A stretch of DNA of 64,000 bases, taken from the NCBI GenBank assembly GCA_016187945.1, contig JACPIT010000006.1, positions 310,001 to 374,000 of the forward strand, given 5' to 3'. Below the pieces are notes generated by a model. That model saw only the letters and a program-made list of their open reading frames with translations, made no database searches and was not told the DNA's origin. Source of the stretch: Opitutia bacterium (lineage in GTDB: Bacteria; Verrucomicrobiota; Verrucomicrobiia; Opitutales; Opitutaceae). Every line of letters begins with the position of its first letter. Positions within the stretch are counted from its first letter, which is position 1. The position numbers and the translations under genes were made by a program. Of the stretch, positions 1 through 7,965 are shown in pieces.

Positions 1-63
1 CGCCTCGATGCGCAGGTGGCCTTCGATACGAGTTACAGGATCAACAACAATTCTTTCGCTCAT
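1..63 (-). CDS. [NiFe] hydrogenase large subunit, N-terminal fragment
   Basis: Only the first 21 codons are inside the window; the gene runs off the left edge. Read on the minus strand they give a Met start followed by VDPVTRIEGHLRIEA. That is the conserved N-terminal motif of [NiFe] hydrogenase large subunits, the subunit holding the Ni-Fe active site. The gene lies 20 bases downstream of the small subunit on the same strand, as expected for a small-large subunit operon. The rest, including the C-terminal processing site, cannot be seen. Confidence 0.93.
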   Translation of the reverse strand, partial: MSERIVVDPVTRIEGHLRIEA

Positions 64-83
64 GGTATGGCTTCTCCGCGGGG

Positions 84-1235
84 TTAGGATTTCGACTCGG
101 GGTTGTCCTTCTCAGCCTGCTCGGCGTTCTCGCCGGCATGCTCGCCGATCTCGTGACGTTTGCGGACGTTCGTCATGATGGCGTGGACGGCTGCGCCGCC
201 CGCGGAAGCCGCCAAGGCGGCGAGGCCGAGCTTGTCGGCAGTCTCTTCGATCCCAAACCCCGGGAAGGCCGGCACGCGTTGGTAGAACGGTCCGTTGTCC
301 CAGAAATTTGCCTCGGAGCAACCGATGCACGGGTGACCCGATTGAATCGGGAAACTCACGCCGCCGTTCCAGCGGATCGTGCCGCAGGCGTTGTAGGTCG
401 ATGGGCCGCGGCAGCCGACCTTGTAGAGGCAGTAGCCCTTGCGCGCGTTCTCGTCGTCGAAGCTTTCGACGAAGAGGCCGGCATCGTAGTTCGGGCGGCG
501 ATAGCACGTGTCGTGCACGCGGCGCGAGTAGAACGCCTTCGGGCGCCCGAGACTGTCGAGCTGCGGGATGCGGTCGAAGGTCAGCAAGTGCACGAGCACG
601 CCGGCCATGACCTCGGCGATCGGCGGGCAGCCCTGGACGTTGATGATCGGTTTTCCGCCGAGCACCTTGTGCACGGGCTTCGCGGAAGTCGGATTCGGCT
701 TCGCGGCCTGCACGCAGCCGGAGCTGGCGCAATTGCCCCAAGCGACGATCGCCTTCGCGTCCTTCGCGACTTCCTCGGCGATCTGGAGCGCCGTCTTGCC
801 GCCGATGCAACAATACACGCCGTCCTCGGCTGTCGGGATCGAGCCCTCGACGCAGAGCAGATACTCGCCTTTGAAGTTCGTGATCGTGTCGCGCAGGCTC
901 TTCTCCGCCTGATGGCCGGACGCCGCCATCAGCGTCTCGGAGTAATCGAGCGAAACTTTATCCAACAAAATATCCGCGACGATCGGGTGCGAGCTGCGGA
1001 TGAACGATTCGCTGCAGCACGTGCACTCCTGAAAATGCAGCCAGACGACGGGAATGCGTTTCTTCGTTTCGAGCGCCTTCGTCATCTGCGCCACGCCGGT
1101 TTGCTCCAGCCCGATACAGGCGCCCATCCAGGCGCAGAACTGCAGGAAGTCACGGCGGCTCACGCCGCGCGACAACATGTGTTCGTAGATCGTCTCGTCC
1201 TTCTTTTGGGGTTTCGTTGCCGATTCGATTTCCAT
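84..1235 (-). CDS. [NiFe] uptake hydrogenase small subunit, O2-tolerant type
   Basis: 383 aa electron-transfer subunit of a membrane-bound hydrogenase. A twin-arginine export signal (SRRDFLQF, residues 26-33) lies in a long leader, and a hydrophobic stretch near residues 336-354 could anchor the C-terminus. The Fe-S ligands are all present: proximal Cys71, 73, 74, 169, 174, 203; medial Cys284, 303, 306; distal His241, Cys244, 269, 275. These match the Ralstonia/E. coli Hyd-1 mature numbering with a constant offset of 54. The two extra ligands (Cys73 and Cys174) are the supernumerary cysteines of the [4Fe-3S] cluster that gives oxygen tolerance. The gene is followed by the large subunit and is divergent from the hyp genes. 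Confidence 0.95.
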   Translation of the reverse strand: MEIESATKPQKKDETIYEHMLSRGVSRRDFLQFCAWMGACIGLEQTGVAQMTKALETKKRIPVVWLHFQECTCCSESFIRSSHPIVADILLDKVSLDYSETLMAASGHQAEKSLRDTITNFKGEYLLCVEGSIPTAEDGVYCCIGGKTALQIAEEVAKDAKAIVAWGNCASSGCVQAAKPNPTSAKPVHKVLGGKPIINVQGCPPIAEVMAGVLVHLLTFDRIPQLDSLGRPKAFYSRRVHDTCYRRPNYDAGLFVESFDDENARKGYCLYKVGCRGPSTYNACGTIRWNGGVSFPIQSGHPCIGCSEANFWDNGPFYQRVPAFPGFGIEETADKLGLAALAASAGGAAVHAIMTNVRKRHEIGEHAGENAEQAEKDNPESKS

Positions 1236-1444
1236 GGTTGCGAAGCGGCGCGCTCGTCGTGGGTCGGGAACGTCGCGGTAGGGTTATTGGGGAAACTAGG
1301 ACAACCTTCTCCTGACTTGAGGCGCGCAGAGTAGCGGACGCGTCGCACCGCGCATATGCACCGCTTGGCAAAGGGTGCGCAGTGCTTGGCGAAAATTCGC
1401 TCTCCGCTCGACGCGCCTGCTCGCGCGGTCCAATGCATTTCACT

Positions 1445-1825
1445 ATGCACGAGGTCGGCATCATCGAGTCCGCGCTCGACGTAATCCGCCGCGAAGCGCG
1501 CGCTCACCACGCCACGCGAGTCACGCGGGTCGTCATGCGCATCGGCGCGATCTCCGGCGTGGACGCCGAGGCGCTGCGCTTCGGGTTCGAGGCCTGCACG
1601 CCCGGCTCCATCGCCGAGGGCGCCGCGCTCGAGATCGAAACCGTCCCCGCCCGCGCGCACTGCAAGGCCTGCGCCGCCGACTTCACGATCGAGAGCGGCT
1701 TCATTTTCCAATGCCCGCGCTGCGCCGCGTTCTCCGGCGACGTCCGCTCGGGCCGCGAGCTCGAGCTCGCGCGCCTCGAATTCGCCACCGCCCACGAAAA
1801 AGCCTCTCCGCACCATGTCCGCTGA
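1445..1825 (+). CDS. hypA: Hydrogenase nickel incorporation protein HypA
   Basis: 126 aa nickel metallochaperone that works with HypB to load nickel into the hydrogenase large subunit. The start was chosen at 1445 because the family needs Met-His-Glu at the N-terminus: His2 with the terminal amine is the Ni site. An ATG four codons upstream would bury it. The zinc site is visible as CKAC (Cys73, Cys76) and CPRC (Cys90, Cys93). Length is close to the usual 113-120 aa, with a short extra C-terminal tail. The end overlaps hypB by 11 bases, suggesting translational coupling. Confidence 0.93.
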   Translation: MHEVGIIESALDVIRREARAHHATRVTRVVMRIGAISGVDAEALRFGFEACTPGSIAEGAALEIETVPARAHCKACAADFTIESGFIFQCPRCAAFSGDVRSGRELELARLEFATAHEKASPHHVR

Positions 1826-2618
1826 AAATCCCGCCATTGCTGACGACGGCGTTCGTATCAGTCCGCTGAACGGCGCCGCCGTCTCCCCCACCCGCGCTCT
1901 CTCCGCCCCGCTGTCGGCGGAGATCAGCGCCGCTTTGCAGGCCAGTCCGAAAGGCGAAGTCCAGGTCCGCTCGCTCGACCTCAGCATCCCGCTGCTCGAG
2001 CGCAACGACATCCTCGCCGAGCGTAACCGCGGCTACTTCCTCGGCCGCGGACTCCTCGCGCTCAACCTCGTCTCCTCCCCCGGCGCCGGCAAAACGACGC
2101 TCCTCGAACGCACGCTCGACGAGTTCGGCAAGGACGTCCGCTGCGCCGTGCTCGTCGGCGATCTCGAAACCGACAACGACGGCCGCCGCCTCAACCGCCC
2201 GCACGCCTCCGTCGCGCAAATCACCACCGGCACCGTCTGCCACCTCGATGCCGGCATGATCGCCCGTGGCGTCGAAGCCCTCGACCTCACCGGCGCGCGC
2301 GTGCTCTTCATTGAGAACGTCGGCAATCTCGTCTGCCCCGCCTCCTTCGATCTCGGCGAACAAATCCGCGTCGTCCTCCTCTCCACCACCGAAGGCGAAG
2401 AGAAGCCGCTGAAGTATCCGCCGATCTTCAAATCCGCGCACGTCGTCCTCCTCACCAAAGTCGACGTCGCCGACGCCCTCGGCTTCAACCGCGCGCTCGC
2501 GATCGAAAACATCCGCAAGATCGCCCCGCAGGCGCAAATCATCGAAGTCTCCTCCCGCACCGGCGAAGGCCTCGCGCAATGGTATGCCTACCTGCGCGCG
2601 CGTTTGCCGAAACAGTAG
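1815..2618 (+). CDS. hypB: Hydrogenase nickel incorporation GTPase HypB
   Basis: 267 aa SIMIBI-class GTPase that drives nickel delivery to the hydrogenase. The P-loop SSPGAGKTT is at residues 87-95, the metal-site pair Cys142-His143 lies in GTVCHLDAG, and IENVGNLVCPA (Cys174) and LLTKVD supply the switch region and base recognition. The N-terminal CxxCGC high-affinity Ni motif and any His-rich stretch are absent. The first 50 residues are instead a low-complexity Ala/Ser/Pro leader, so this is the minimal HypB type. The TAG stop is the first three bases of a GTAGGGCCGGC palindrome. Confidence 0.94.
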   Translation: MSAENPAIADDGVRISPLNGAAVSPTRALSAPLSAEISAALQASPKGEVQVRSLDLSIPLLERNDILAERNRGYFLGRGLLALNLVSSPGAGKTTLLERTLDEFGKDVRCAVLVGDLETDNDGRRLNRPHASVAQITTGTVCHLDAGMIARGVEALDLTGARVLFIENVGNLVCPASFDLGEQIRVVLLSTTEGEEKPLKYPPIFKSAHVVLLTKVDVADALGFNRALAIENIRKIAPQAQIIEVSSRTGEGLAQWYAYLRARLPKQ

Positions 2619-3010
2619 GGCCGGCTTCAGCCGGCCTAAAAAACTCCCGCCGCAGTCCGCGCGTCCATTCTCCCGTGCACTCTTCCCCACCTGCCATTCT
2701 GAGCGAAGCGAAGAATCCGCGGCCACGCACGCGGTGCCGCGCCCGTCGGTCGGCATCGTTGGTAGGGCGCGACCGCTGGGCGCGCCGGGAGTGCGTCACA
2801 GCGTGCCAAGCGGCCGAGGCCACGCCCGCGGCACCCATAGTCCAAAACCCACCCGCCGCCTCGTTCTCGTAATCGTAATCTTAATCGTTCTCTCCGCCCG
2901 CCCACCGCGACCTGAGCGCTCCAAACCGAGAGAACGATTACGAGTAAGATTACGAGAACGACAAAACCCCTTCCGCCCTCAGCCCTCTGTCCTCAGTCCC
3001 CACCTCCCCC
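2619..3010. other. Gene-free gap hypB-hypF filled with dispersed repeats
   Basis: No coding signal is seen. The gap opens with the palindrome GGCCGGC-TTCA-GCCGGCC (2619-2636), fused to the hypB stop. Around 2696-2718 is a copy of the widespread CATTCTGAGCGAAGCGAAGAAT-type repeat. Between 2862 and 2962 two arms of about 35-40 bases (GTTCTCGTAATC.. and ..GATTACGAGAAC) form a long imperfect inverted repeat that could fold into an extended hairpin between hypB and hypF. Confidence 0.7.
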
Positions 3011-5320
3011 ATGCCCACCACGCCCCCGCTCACCGACACGCTGCTCCGCGTCCGCGGCACGGTGCAAGGCGTGGGCTTCCGGCCGTTCGTCCATCGCGTC
3101 GCCAACGAACTCCACGTCCACGGCTGGGTGCGCAACGACGCCGAAGGCGTCCTCATCCGCGCCCGCGGCGACGCGACGCAACTCGCCGCGCTCGTCGACG
3201 CGCTCCAACATCACGCCCCGCCCGCCGCCCGCGTCGCCTCCGTTGAGCGCCTCGATCCGCCCGCCAACGAGCAGCCCGCCGGCGCGCTTTTCACCATTTC
3301 CGAAACCGACACGGGCCGCGGCACCGCGCCGAGCGCCACCACGCCGCCCGACCTCGCGCTCTGCGCCGATTGCGAGCGCGAGCTGCTCGACCCGACCGAC
3401 CGCCGCCACCTCTACCCGTTCATCAACTGCACGCAGTGCGGCCCGCGCTATTCGCTGATCGAGCAACTCCCCTACGACCGCCCGCGCACGACCATGCGCG
3501 CGTTCCGCATGTGCCCGACCTGCGAACGCGAATACCGCGACCCGCTCGACCGCCGCTTCCACGCCGAGCCCAACGCCTGCCCCGTCTGCGGCCCGCAACT
3601 CTGCTTCACCGACGGCGCCGGCACCCGACTCGCTGAGCGGCGCGACGCTATCAACGCCGCGGCCACCGCCCTCCGCCGCGGCGAAATCGTCGCCGTGAAA
3701 GGCCTCGGCGGCTTTCACCTGATGTGCGACGCGTCGAACGACACCGCCGTCGCCGAACTCCGCCGCCGCAAACACCGCGAAGAAAAACCGCTCGCGGTGA
3801 TGTTCCCCCACCTCGCTTCGCTCTACGCCTGCGCCGACGTCCCGGCTTCCGCGCAAAGCCTCCTCACCTCCCCCGAAGCGCCCATCGTTCTCGTCCGCCG
3901 TCTCGCCGGCGCGCCGCTCGCCTATAGCATCGCGCCTGACAACCCCTGGATCGGCGCCCTCCTCCCTTACACGCCGCTGCACGTGCTGCTGCTCGGCACT
4001 TTCGGCGGTCCGCTCGTCGCCACCAGCGCGAACCTCTCCGAGGAACCGCTCTGCACCGACAACGCCGAGGCCCGCGAACGTCTCGCCGGCATCGCCGATC
4101 TCCACCTCGCGCACGACCGCGTCATCGCGCGCCCCGTCGACGATTCCGTCGTTCGCCTCTCGCGCACGGGCCAGCCGATCCTCCTCCGTCGCGCCCGCGG
4201 CCACGCGCCGCGTCCGCTGCGGCTGCCGGGCGAATTGCACGAGACGACGCTCTGCGTCGGCGGCCAGATGAAGAACACTATCGCCGTCGCCTCCGGCGAT
4301 CAACTCGTCCTCAGCCCGCACCTCGGCGATCTCGGCAACGCCGCCACGCAAACCGTCTTCGAGCACACCATCGCCACGCTCAGCGAACTCTACGCCGCGC
4401 GTCCGCAACTCGTCGTCCACGACAAGCATCCCGACTACGCGTCGACGCACTTCGCTGGCCGCACCGGCCTCCCGCAGCTCGCCGTGCAACACCACCTCGC
4501 GCACGTGCTCGCGTGCCTCCTCGAGCACGAGCACGTCGCCGACAACGTCCTCGGCATTTCCTGGGACGGCACCGGCTACGGCGAAGACGGCACGGTCTGG
4601 GGCGGCGAGTTCATCCTCCTCGAAAAGAGCCGCGCCACGCGCTTCGCGCGCCTGCGGCCGTTCCGCCTCGTCGGCGGCGAGGCCGCGGTGAAGGACGCGC
4701 GCCGCGTCGCCCTCGGACTCGGCCACGAGATGGACCTCTTCGCGCCGCTCTGCGCGCGATTCCATTTTACCGCGAACGAGCAGGCCAACCTCCACCAGAT
4801 GCTCGTGCGCGGCCTGAATTCCCCGCTCTGCTCCAGCGGCGGTCGCCTCTTCGACGGCGTCAGCGCGCTGCTCGGCCTCTGTATGCGCAACAGCTTCGAA
4901 GGCCAGGCGCCGCTCTGCCTCGAAGCCGCCGCCGCACGCGCGACCGCCGGCCGCGGCGCATTGCCGTTCGACATCGTGCGCGCCGCCACGCCCGGCGCGA
5001 TGCTCGACGTCGATTGGGCGCCCGCGATCTCGCAACTCCTGCGCGACCCGCGCAGCCCCGACGAGATCGCCGCCGATTTTCACCGCGGCCTCGCGCGCGC
5101 CATGGTCGCCGTCGCCACCGAAGCGGGCGTCGGCACCGTCGCGCTCACCGGCGGCTGTTTTCAAAACGCCCTGCTGCACGACCTCGCGAGCGAGGCGCTC
5201 GGCAACGCGGGCTTCAAAGTCCTCACGCATCGCCGTCTCTCCCCCAACGACAACTCCATCGCCGCCGGCCAGGCGCTCGCGGCGCTCTGGGGCCTCACCT
5301 CCGTCGACCTCCCGCCATGA
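3011..5320 (+). CDS. hypF: Carbamoyltransferase HypF
   Basis: 769 aa enzyme that makes the carbamoyl group used by HypE for the cyanide ligands of the hydrogenase iron. Domains in order: acylphosphatase-like (about 10-98, GTVQGVGFRPFVHR at 16-29); double zinc finger with four CxxC pairs (Cys118/121, 140/143, 168/171, 190/193); YrdC-like (about 205-385); and a C-terminal Kae1/TobZ-like carbamoyltransferase containing QHHLAH and SWDGTGYG. Length is normal for the family. The stop overlaps a 26-codon ORF by ATGA. It is third in the hypABFCD order. Confidence 0.95.
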   Translation: MPTTPPLTDTLLRVRGTVQGVGFRPFVHRVANELHVHGWVRNDAEGVLIRARGDATQLAALVDALQHHAPPAARVASVERLDPPANEQPAGALFTISETDTGRGTAPSATTPPDLALCADCERELLDPTDRRHLYPFINCTQCGPRYSLIEQLPYDRPRTTMRAFRMCPTCEREYRDPLDRRFHAEPNACPVCGPQLCFTDGAGTRLAERRDAINAAATALRRGEIVAVKGLGGFHLMCDASNDTAVAELRRRKHREEKPLAVMFPHLASLYACADVPASAQSLLTSPEAPIVLVRRLAGAPLAYSIAPDNPWIGALLPYTPLHVLLLGTFGGPLVATSANLSEEPLCTDNAEARERLAGIADLHLAHDRVIARPVDDSVVRLSRTGQPILLRRARGHAPRPLRLPGELHETTLCVGGQMKNTIAVASGDQLVLSPHLGDLGNAATQTVFEHTIATLSELYAARPQLVVHDKHPDYASTHFAGRTGLPQLAVQHHLAHVLACLLEHEHVADNVLGISWDGTGYGEDGTVWGGEFILLEKSRATRFARLRPFRLVGGEAAVKDARRVALGLGHEMDLFAPLCARFHFTANEQANLHQMLVRGLNSPLCSSGGRLFDGVSALLGLCMRNSFEGQAPLCLEAAAARATAGRGALPFDIVRAATPGAMLDVDWAPAISQLLRDPRSPDEIAADFHRGLARAMVAVATEAGVGTVALTGGCFQNALLHDLASEALGNAGFKVLTHRRLSPNDNSIAAGQALAALWGLTSVDLPP

Positions 5321-5397
5321 CCCTCGTCCTCCTCGTCCCTGCCGTCATGATCTTCCTCTTTATCGTCATCCTCGCCGACCAAACCCGCCGCAACTGA
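5317..5397 (+). CDS. 26-residue putative membrane peptide coupled to hypF
   Basis: The ATG of this ORF overlaps the hypF stop as ATGA, the arrangement typical of translationally coupled genes. The product would be 26 aa: about 20 strongly hydrophobic residues (VLLVPAVMIFLFIVILA) followed by DQTRRN. This is a single-span membrane peptide with a charged C-terminus. I do not recognise a family. Codon bias is GC-rich like its neighbours. It may be a real small membrane protein or a chance read-out. The 219 bases that follow, before hypC, have no other gene. Confidence 0.4.
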   Translation: MTLVLLVPAVMIFLFIVILADQTRRN

Positions 5398-5414
5398 CGC
5401 GCCTCTCTCCCGTC

Positions 5415-5456
5415 TGTCATCGCGAGGCCTGCAAAGCGGGCCGTGGCGATCCATCT
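5415..5456. repeat. GTCATCGCGAGG..GTGGCGATCCATCT dispersed repeat
   Basis: Intergenic copy between hypF and hypC of the widespread bacterial inverted repeat of the form TCATTGCGAGG-N-GTGGCAATCC. A second, longer copy is at 7348-7430 after hypD (CCATTGCGAGGGAGCC.. to ..CCATCTGGC and beyond). Confidence 0.6.
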
Positions 5457-5616
5457 GAAATCTTCCCTCCCACTCGCTACTCACCGCCCTACCCGCACTC
5501 CGCCCGCCCGTTTTCCGTCTTCCACGCGCGCCCTACTCGCTCCTCCGCAAGGCCCCGTCCGCGCCTTCTTCAACTTAAACCTCCAACGTCAACCGCGCCG
5601 TCCCAGCGCTCGATCC

Positions 5617-5928
5617 ATGTGCCTCGCCGTTCCCGGTAAAGTCGTCGAAATCATCGGCGACGATCCCCTCCTCCGCTCCGCCAAAGTCAGTTTTTCCGGC
5701 GTCGTCAAACTCGTCAGCCTCACCTGCACGCCTGAAGCCAAACTCGGCGACTACGTGCTCGTCCACGTCGGCGTCGCCATCAGCACCGTCGACCCCGAAG
5801 AAGCCGCCCAGACCTTCGAATACCTCAAGCAAATGGGCGAACTCGACGGGATAGAACTGCCCGCTTCGCCTGAAGCGAAGCTTCAGGACGAACCTCGCCG
5901 TAGCTCGCAGAGCGGAGGCGGGCTATGA
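5617..5928 (+). CDS. hypC: Hydrogenase assembly chaperone HypC
   Basis: 103 aa chaperone that carries the Fe(CN)2CO unit with HypD and then binds the hydrogenase large-subunit precursor. Cys2 in MCLAVPGKV is the conserved metal-carrying residue, which fixes the start at 5617. The OB-fold core follows ([20 protein letters not shown]). The last 20 or so residues (after [10 protein letters not shown]) are an unusual Ser/Gly-rich tail not typical of the 75-90 aa family. The stop overlaps hypD by ATGA. Confidence 0.93.
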   Translation: MCLAVPGKVVEIIGDDPLLRSAKVSFSGVVKLVSLTCTPEAKLGDYVLVHVGVAISTVDPEEAAQTFEYLKQMGELDGIELPASPEAKLQDEPRRSSQSGGGL

Positions 5929-7031
5929 AATACGTCGACGAATACCGCGACGCCGCGCTCGTCCGCAAACTCGCCGACGCCATCGCGCGCATCACGACGC
6001 GCCCGTGGACGATCATGGAAATCTGCGGCGGCCAGACCCACGCCATCGTGAAGTTCGGCCTCGACGATCTCCTCCCGAAAAACATCACGCTCGTCCACGG
6101 CCCCGGCTGCCCCGTCTGCGTCACCAGCGCCGACCTCATCGACCAAGCCGTCGAACTCACGCTCCAGCACGGCGCCATCCTCTGCTCGTTCGGCGACATG
6201 CTCCGCGTGCCCGGCAACGGCATCGATCTGCTCACCGCCAAAGCGCGCGGCGGCGACGTGCGCATCGTCTACTCGCCGCTCGACGCCGTCGGCATCGCCA
6301 AAGCCAACCCGACGCGCCCCGTCGTATTCTTCGCCGTCGGCTTTGAAACCACCGCGCCCGCCAACGCCATGTCCGTCCTCCTCGCCGAGCGCGACGCCGT
6401 GGCGAATTTCTCCATCCTCACCTCGCACGTCCTCGTGCCGCCCGCGATGCGCGCCATCCTCGGCTCGCCCGACAACCGCGTCCAAGGCTTCCTCGCCGCC
6501 GGCCACGTCTGCACGATCATGGGCATCGAGGAATATGGTCCCATCGCGCAAGAATACCGCGCGCCGATCGTCATCACCGGTTTCGAGCCGGTCGACATCC
6601 TCGAAGGCATTCTGCTCTGCGTGAAACAACTCGAGTCGGGCCGCGCCGAGGTGGAAAACGCCTACTCGCGCGCCGTGCGCACCGAGGGCAACACGCACGC
6701 GCGCACGATTGTCGAAACCGTTTTTGAAGTCGCCGACCGCGACTGGCGCGGCATCGGCGTCATCCCGCAAAGCGGCCTCGCCGTCCGCGCCAAATTCGCC
6801 GCCTACGACGCCGCGCGACGATTCCCGCTCACGCACCGCGCCGAACACGGCTGCACGGAATGCGTCAGCGGCGAAATCATGCGCGGCGTGAAAAAGCCGC
6901 ACGACTGCCCCGCCTTCGGCACGCGCTGCACGCCCGAGGCGCCGCTCGGCGCCCCGATGGTCAGCAGCGAAGGCGCCTGCGCCGCCTACTACCGCTACCG
7001 CAGCCGGGCCCTCGAGCCCGCCGCGACGTAG
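5925..7031 (+). CDS. hypD: Hydrogenase formation protein HypD
   Basis: 368 aa Fe-S scaffold on which the Fe(CN)2CO group is assembled with HypC and HypE. Conserved motifs: CGGQTHAI (Cys34), GPGCPVCVT (Cys62, Cys65), GFETTAPA, and a C-terminal [4Fe-4S] site beginning [10 protein letters not shown] with further Cys in [10 protein letters not shown] and GAC. It starts by ATGA overlap with hypC. The TAG stop (7029-7031) is the beginning of the palindrome GTAGCGCCGGTCTCCGACCGGCG. It is the last plus-strand hyp gene; hypE lies 9 kb away on the other strand. Confidence 0.95.
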   Translation: MKYVDEYRDAALVRKLADAIARITTRPWTIMEICGGQTHAIVKFGLDDLLPKNITLVHGPGCPVCVTSADLIDQAVELTLQHGAILCSFGDMLRVPGNGIDLLTAKARGGDVRIVYSPLDAVGIAKANPTRPVVFFAVGFETTAPANAMSVLLAERDAVANFSILTSHVLVPPAMRAILGSPDNRVQGFLAAGHVCTIMGIEEYGPIAQEYRAPIVITGFEPVDILEGILLCVKQLESGRAEVENAYSRAVRTEGNTHARTIVETVFEVADRDWRGIGVIPQSGLAVRAKFAAYDAARRFPLTHRAEHGCTECVSGEIMRGVKKPHDCPAFGTRCTPEAPLGAPMVSSEGACAAYYRYRSRALEPAAT

Positions 7032-7592
7032 CGCCGGTCTCCGACCGGCGGATTCCGTTGGCCGCAAAGAGGCGCAAGGCGCGCAAAAGACAAAGACGCT
7101 CGTCACCGCCCGTCGGCGTAGGGCCGACCCTTGCGGCCGGGCCGAGCGCGGATGTTTCACCCGCAGAGCGAAGCACGCGACGCAGCGTGGGAGCCGAATT
7201 CGTGAGAATTTCGCCGCTGCGGAGGTGCGAAAACCTCACGGTTTCCGCTACACAGCGAAATATCCGGGGTAACGCGACGCGAACCGCACCGGCCCCGTCG
7301 ATAAGCACGGCCGCACAGCCTCCGGCCAATCGCGCGTCATTTTACTGCCATTGCGAGGGAGCCCGCTTCGCAGGCCGACGAACCATCTGGCTCGCCACGG
7401 CGCGCGCCGTGCGCCCCGCGATGACAGAGGTCGAGTCAGTGCCTTGAGGGTGGTCGCCGCCGTCCCGGCGGCGACAAATCCCTCCCGAAGTCGCATCACC
7501 CTCACGCGCCTATAGGCGCCCCACCGACGCACACGAAGCAACTCAGCCCTTTTGCGCCTTCTTGCGGCCAACCCGCCTTGGTCAACCGCGAC
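7032..7592. other. Gene-free gap between hypD and the restriction island
   Basis: About 560 bases with no convincing gene. It holds the hypD-terminal palindrome (7029-7050), a GC-skewed stretch with several short dyads (7080-7290), a long TCATTGCGAGG-type repeat (7348-7430), and the left direct repeat of the island (7447-7581). No promoter for the leftward genes is expected here, since they end here. Confidence 0.6.
7447..7581. repeat. Left direct repeat flanking the restriction island
   Basis: Begins AGGGTGGTCGCCGCCGTCCCGG, continues through the palindrome GCGCCTATAGGCGCC, and ends near CCGCCTTG. The same succession recurs in the same orientation at 15926-16054: GTGGTCGCCGC-GTCCC-GCGGCGACA, then CATCACC, then GCGCCTATAGGCGCC, then GGCCAA..GCCTTG. 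The copies are clearly related but imperfect, roughly 75-80% by eye. Confidence 0.75.
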
Positions 7593-7944
7593 TCACCCAA
7601 AGAAGCACGCGTTCGCGTCTCGATCGACGACGCGCAACGCCGCTTCGAGCGTCGGCGCTTCCGGCACGGGCGGGGTAGCGGTGCCACTTGAGGTCCGCTC
7701 GTTTCCAGAAAATCCGCCAGACGCCGCTGGCGAGAACGAACGTCAGTTTGGCGATGGACTCCTCGGTGTGCCGCGTGGGGTCGTCCCACACCGGGCGCAC
7801 GAAGAATAGTTCGACGCTCTGGCCCTCGATGTGCTGTCCCTCGCGTATCCGATCGCGAATGTGCAGCGGCGGACGGCGCCTGGACCAGAAGACCCGCTCG
7901 ATGACGGCGGCATGCTCAGCGATTTCGAATTCGGTGAAGGCCAT
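7593..7944 (-). pseudogene. DUF3024 family protein, one-base frameshift
   Basis: Read from 7944, the product matches the DUF3024 pattern closely (RRRPPLHIRD, GQSVELFFVRPVWDDP, WRIFWKRADLKWHRY) up to a run of four G (7672-7675, CCCC on the coding strand). After it the frame turns to nonsense. Removing one base restores the family's C-terminus, PPVPEAPTLEAALRVVDRD followed by ANACFFG and a stop at 7593, giving about 116 aa, the normal family size. So this is a recent frameshift mutation or a sequencing error. It is the last member of the minus-strand island, 21 bases after hsdM. The function of DUF3024 is unknown. Confidence 0.8.
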
Positions 7945-7965
7945 GACGAAATCTGGTCACCCGCC

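Noticed and set aside
2993-5230. Long antisense open frames (for example 745 codons opposite hypF, 941 codons opposite hsdR)
   Set aside because: Compositional shadows of GC-rich genes: they are rich in Arg, Glu, Gly and Ala with no motifs, and the sense strand has clear families.
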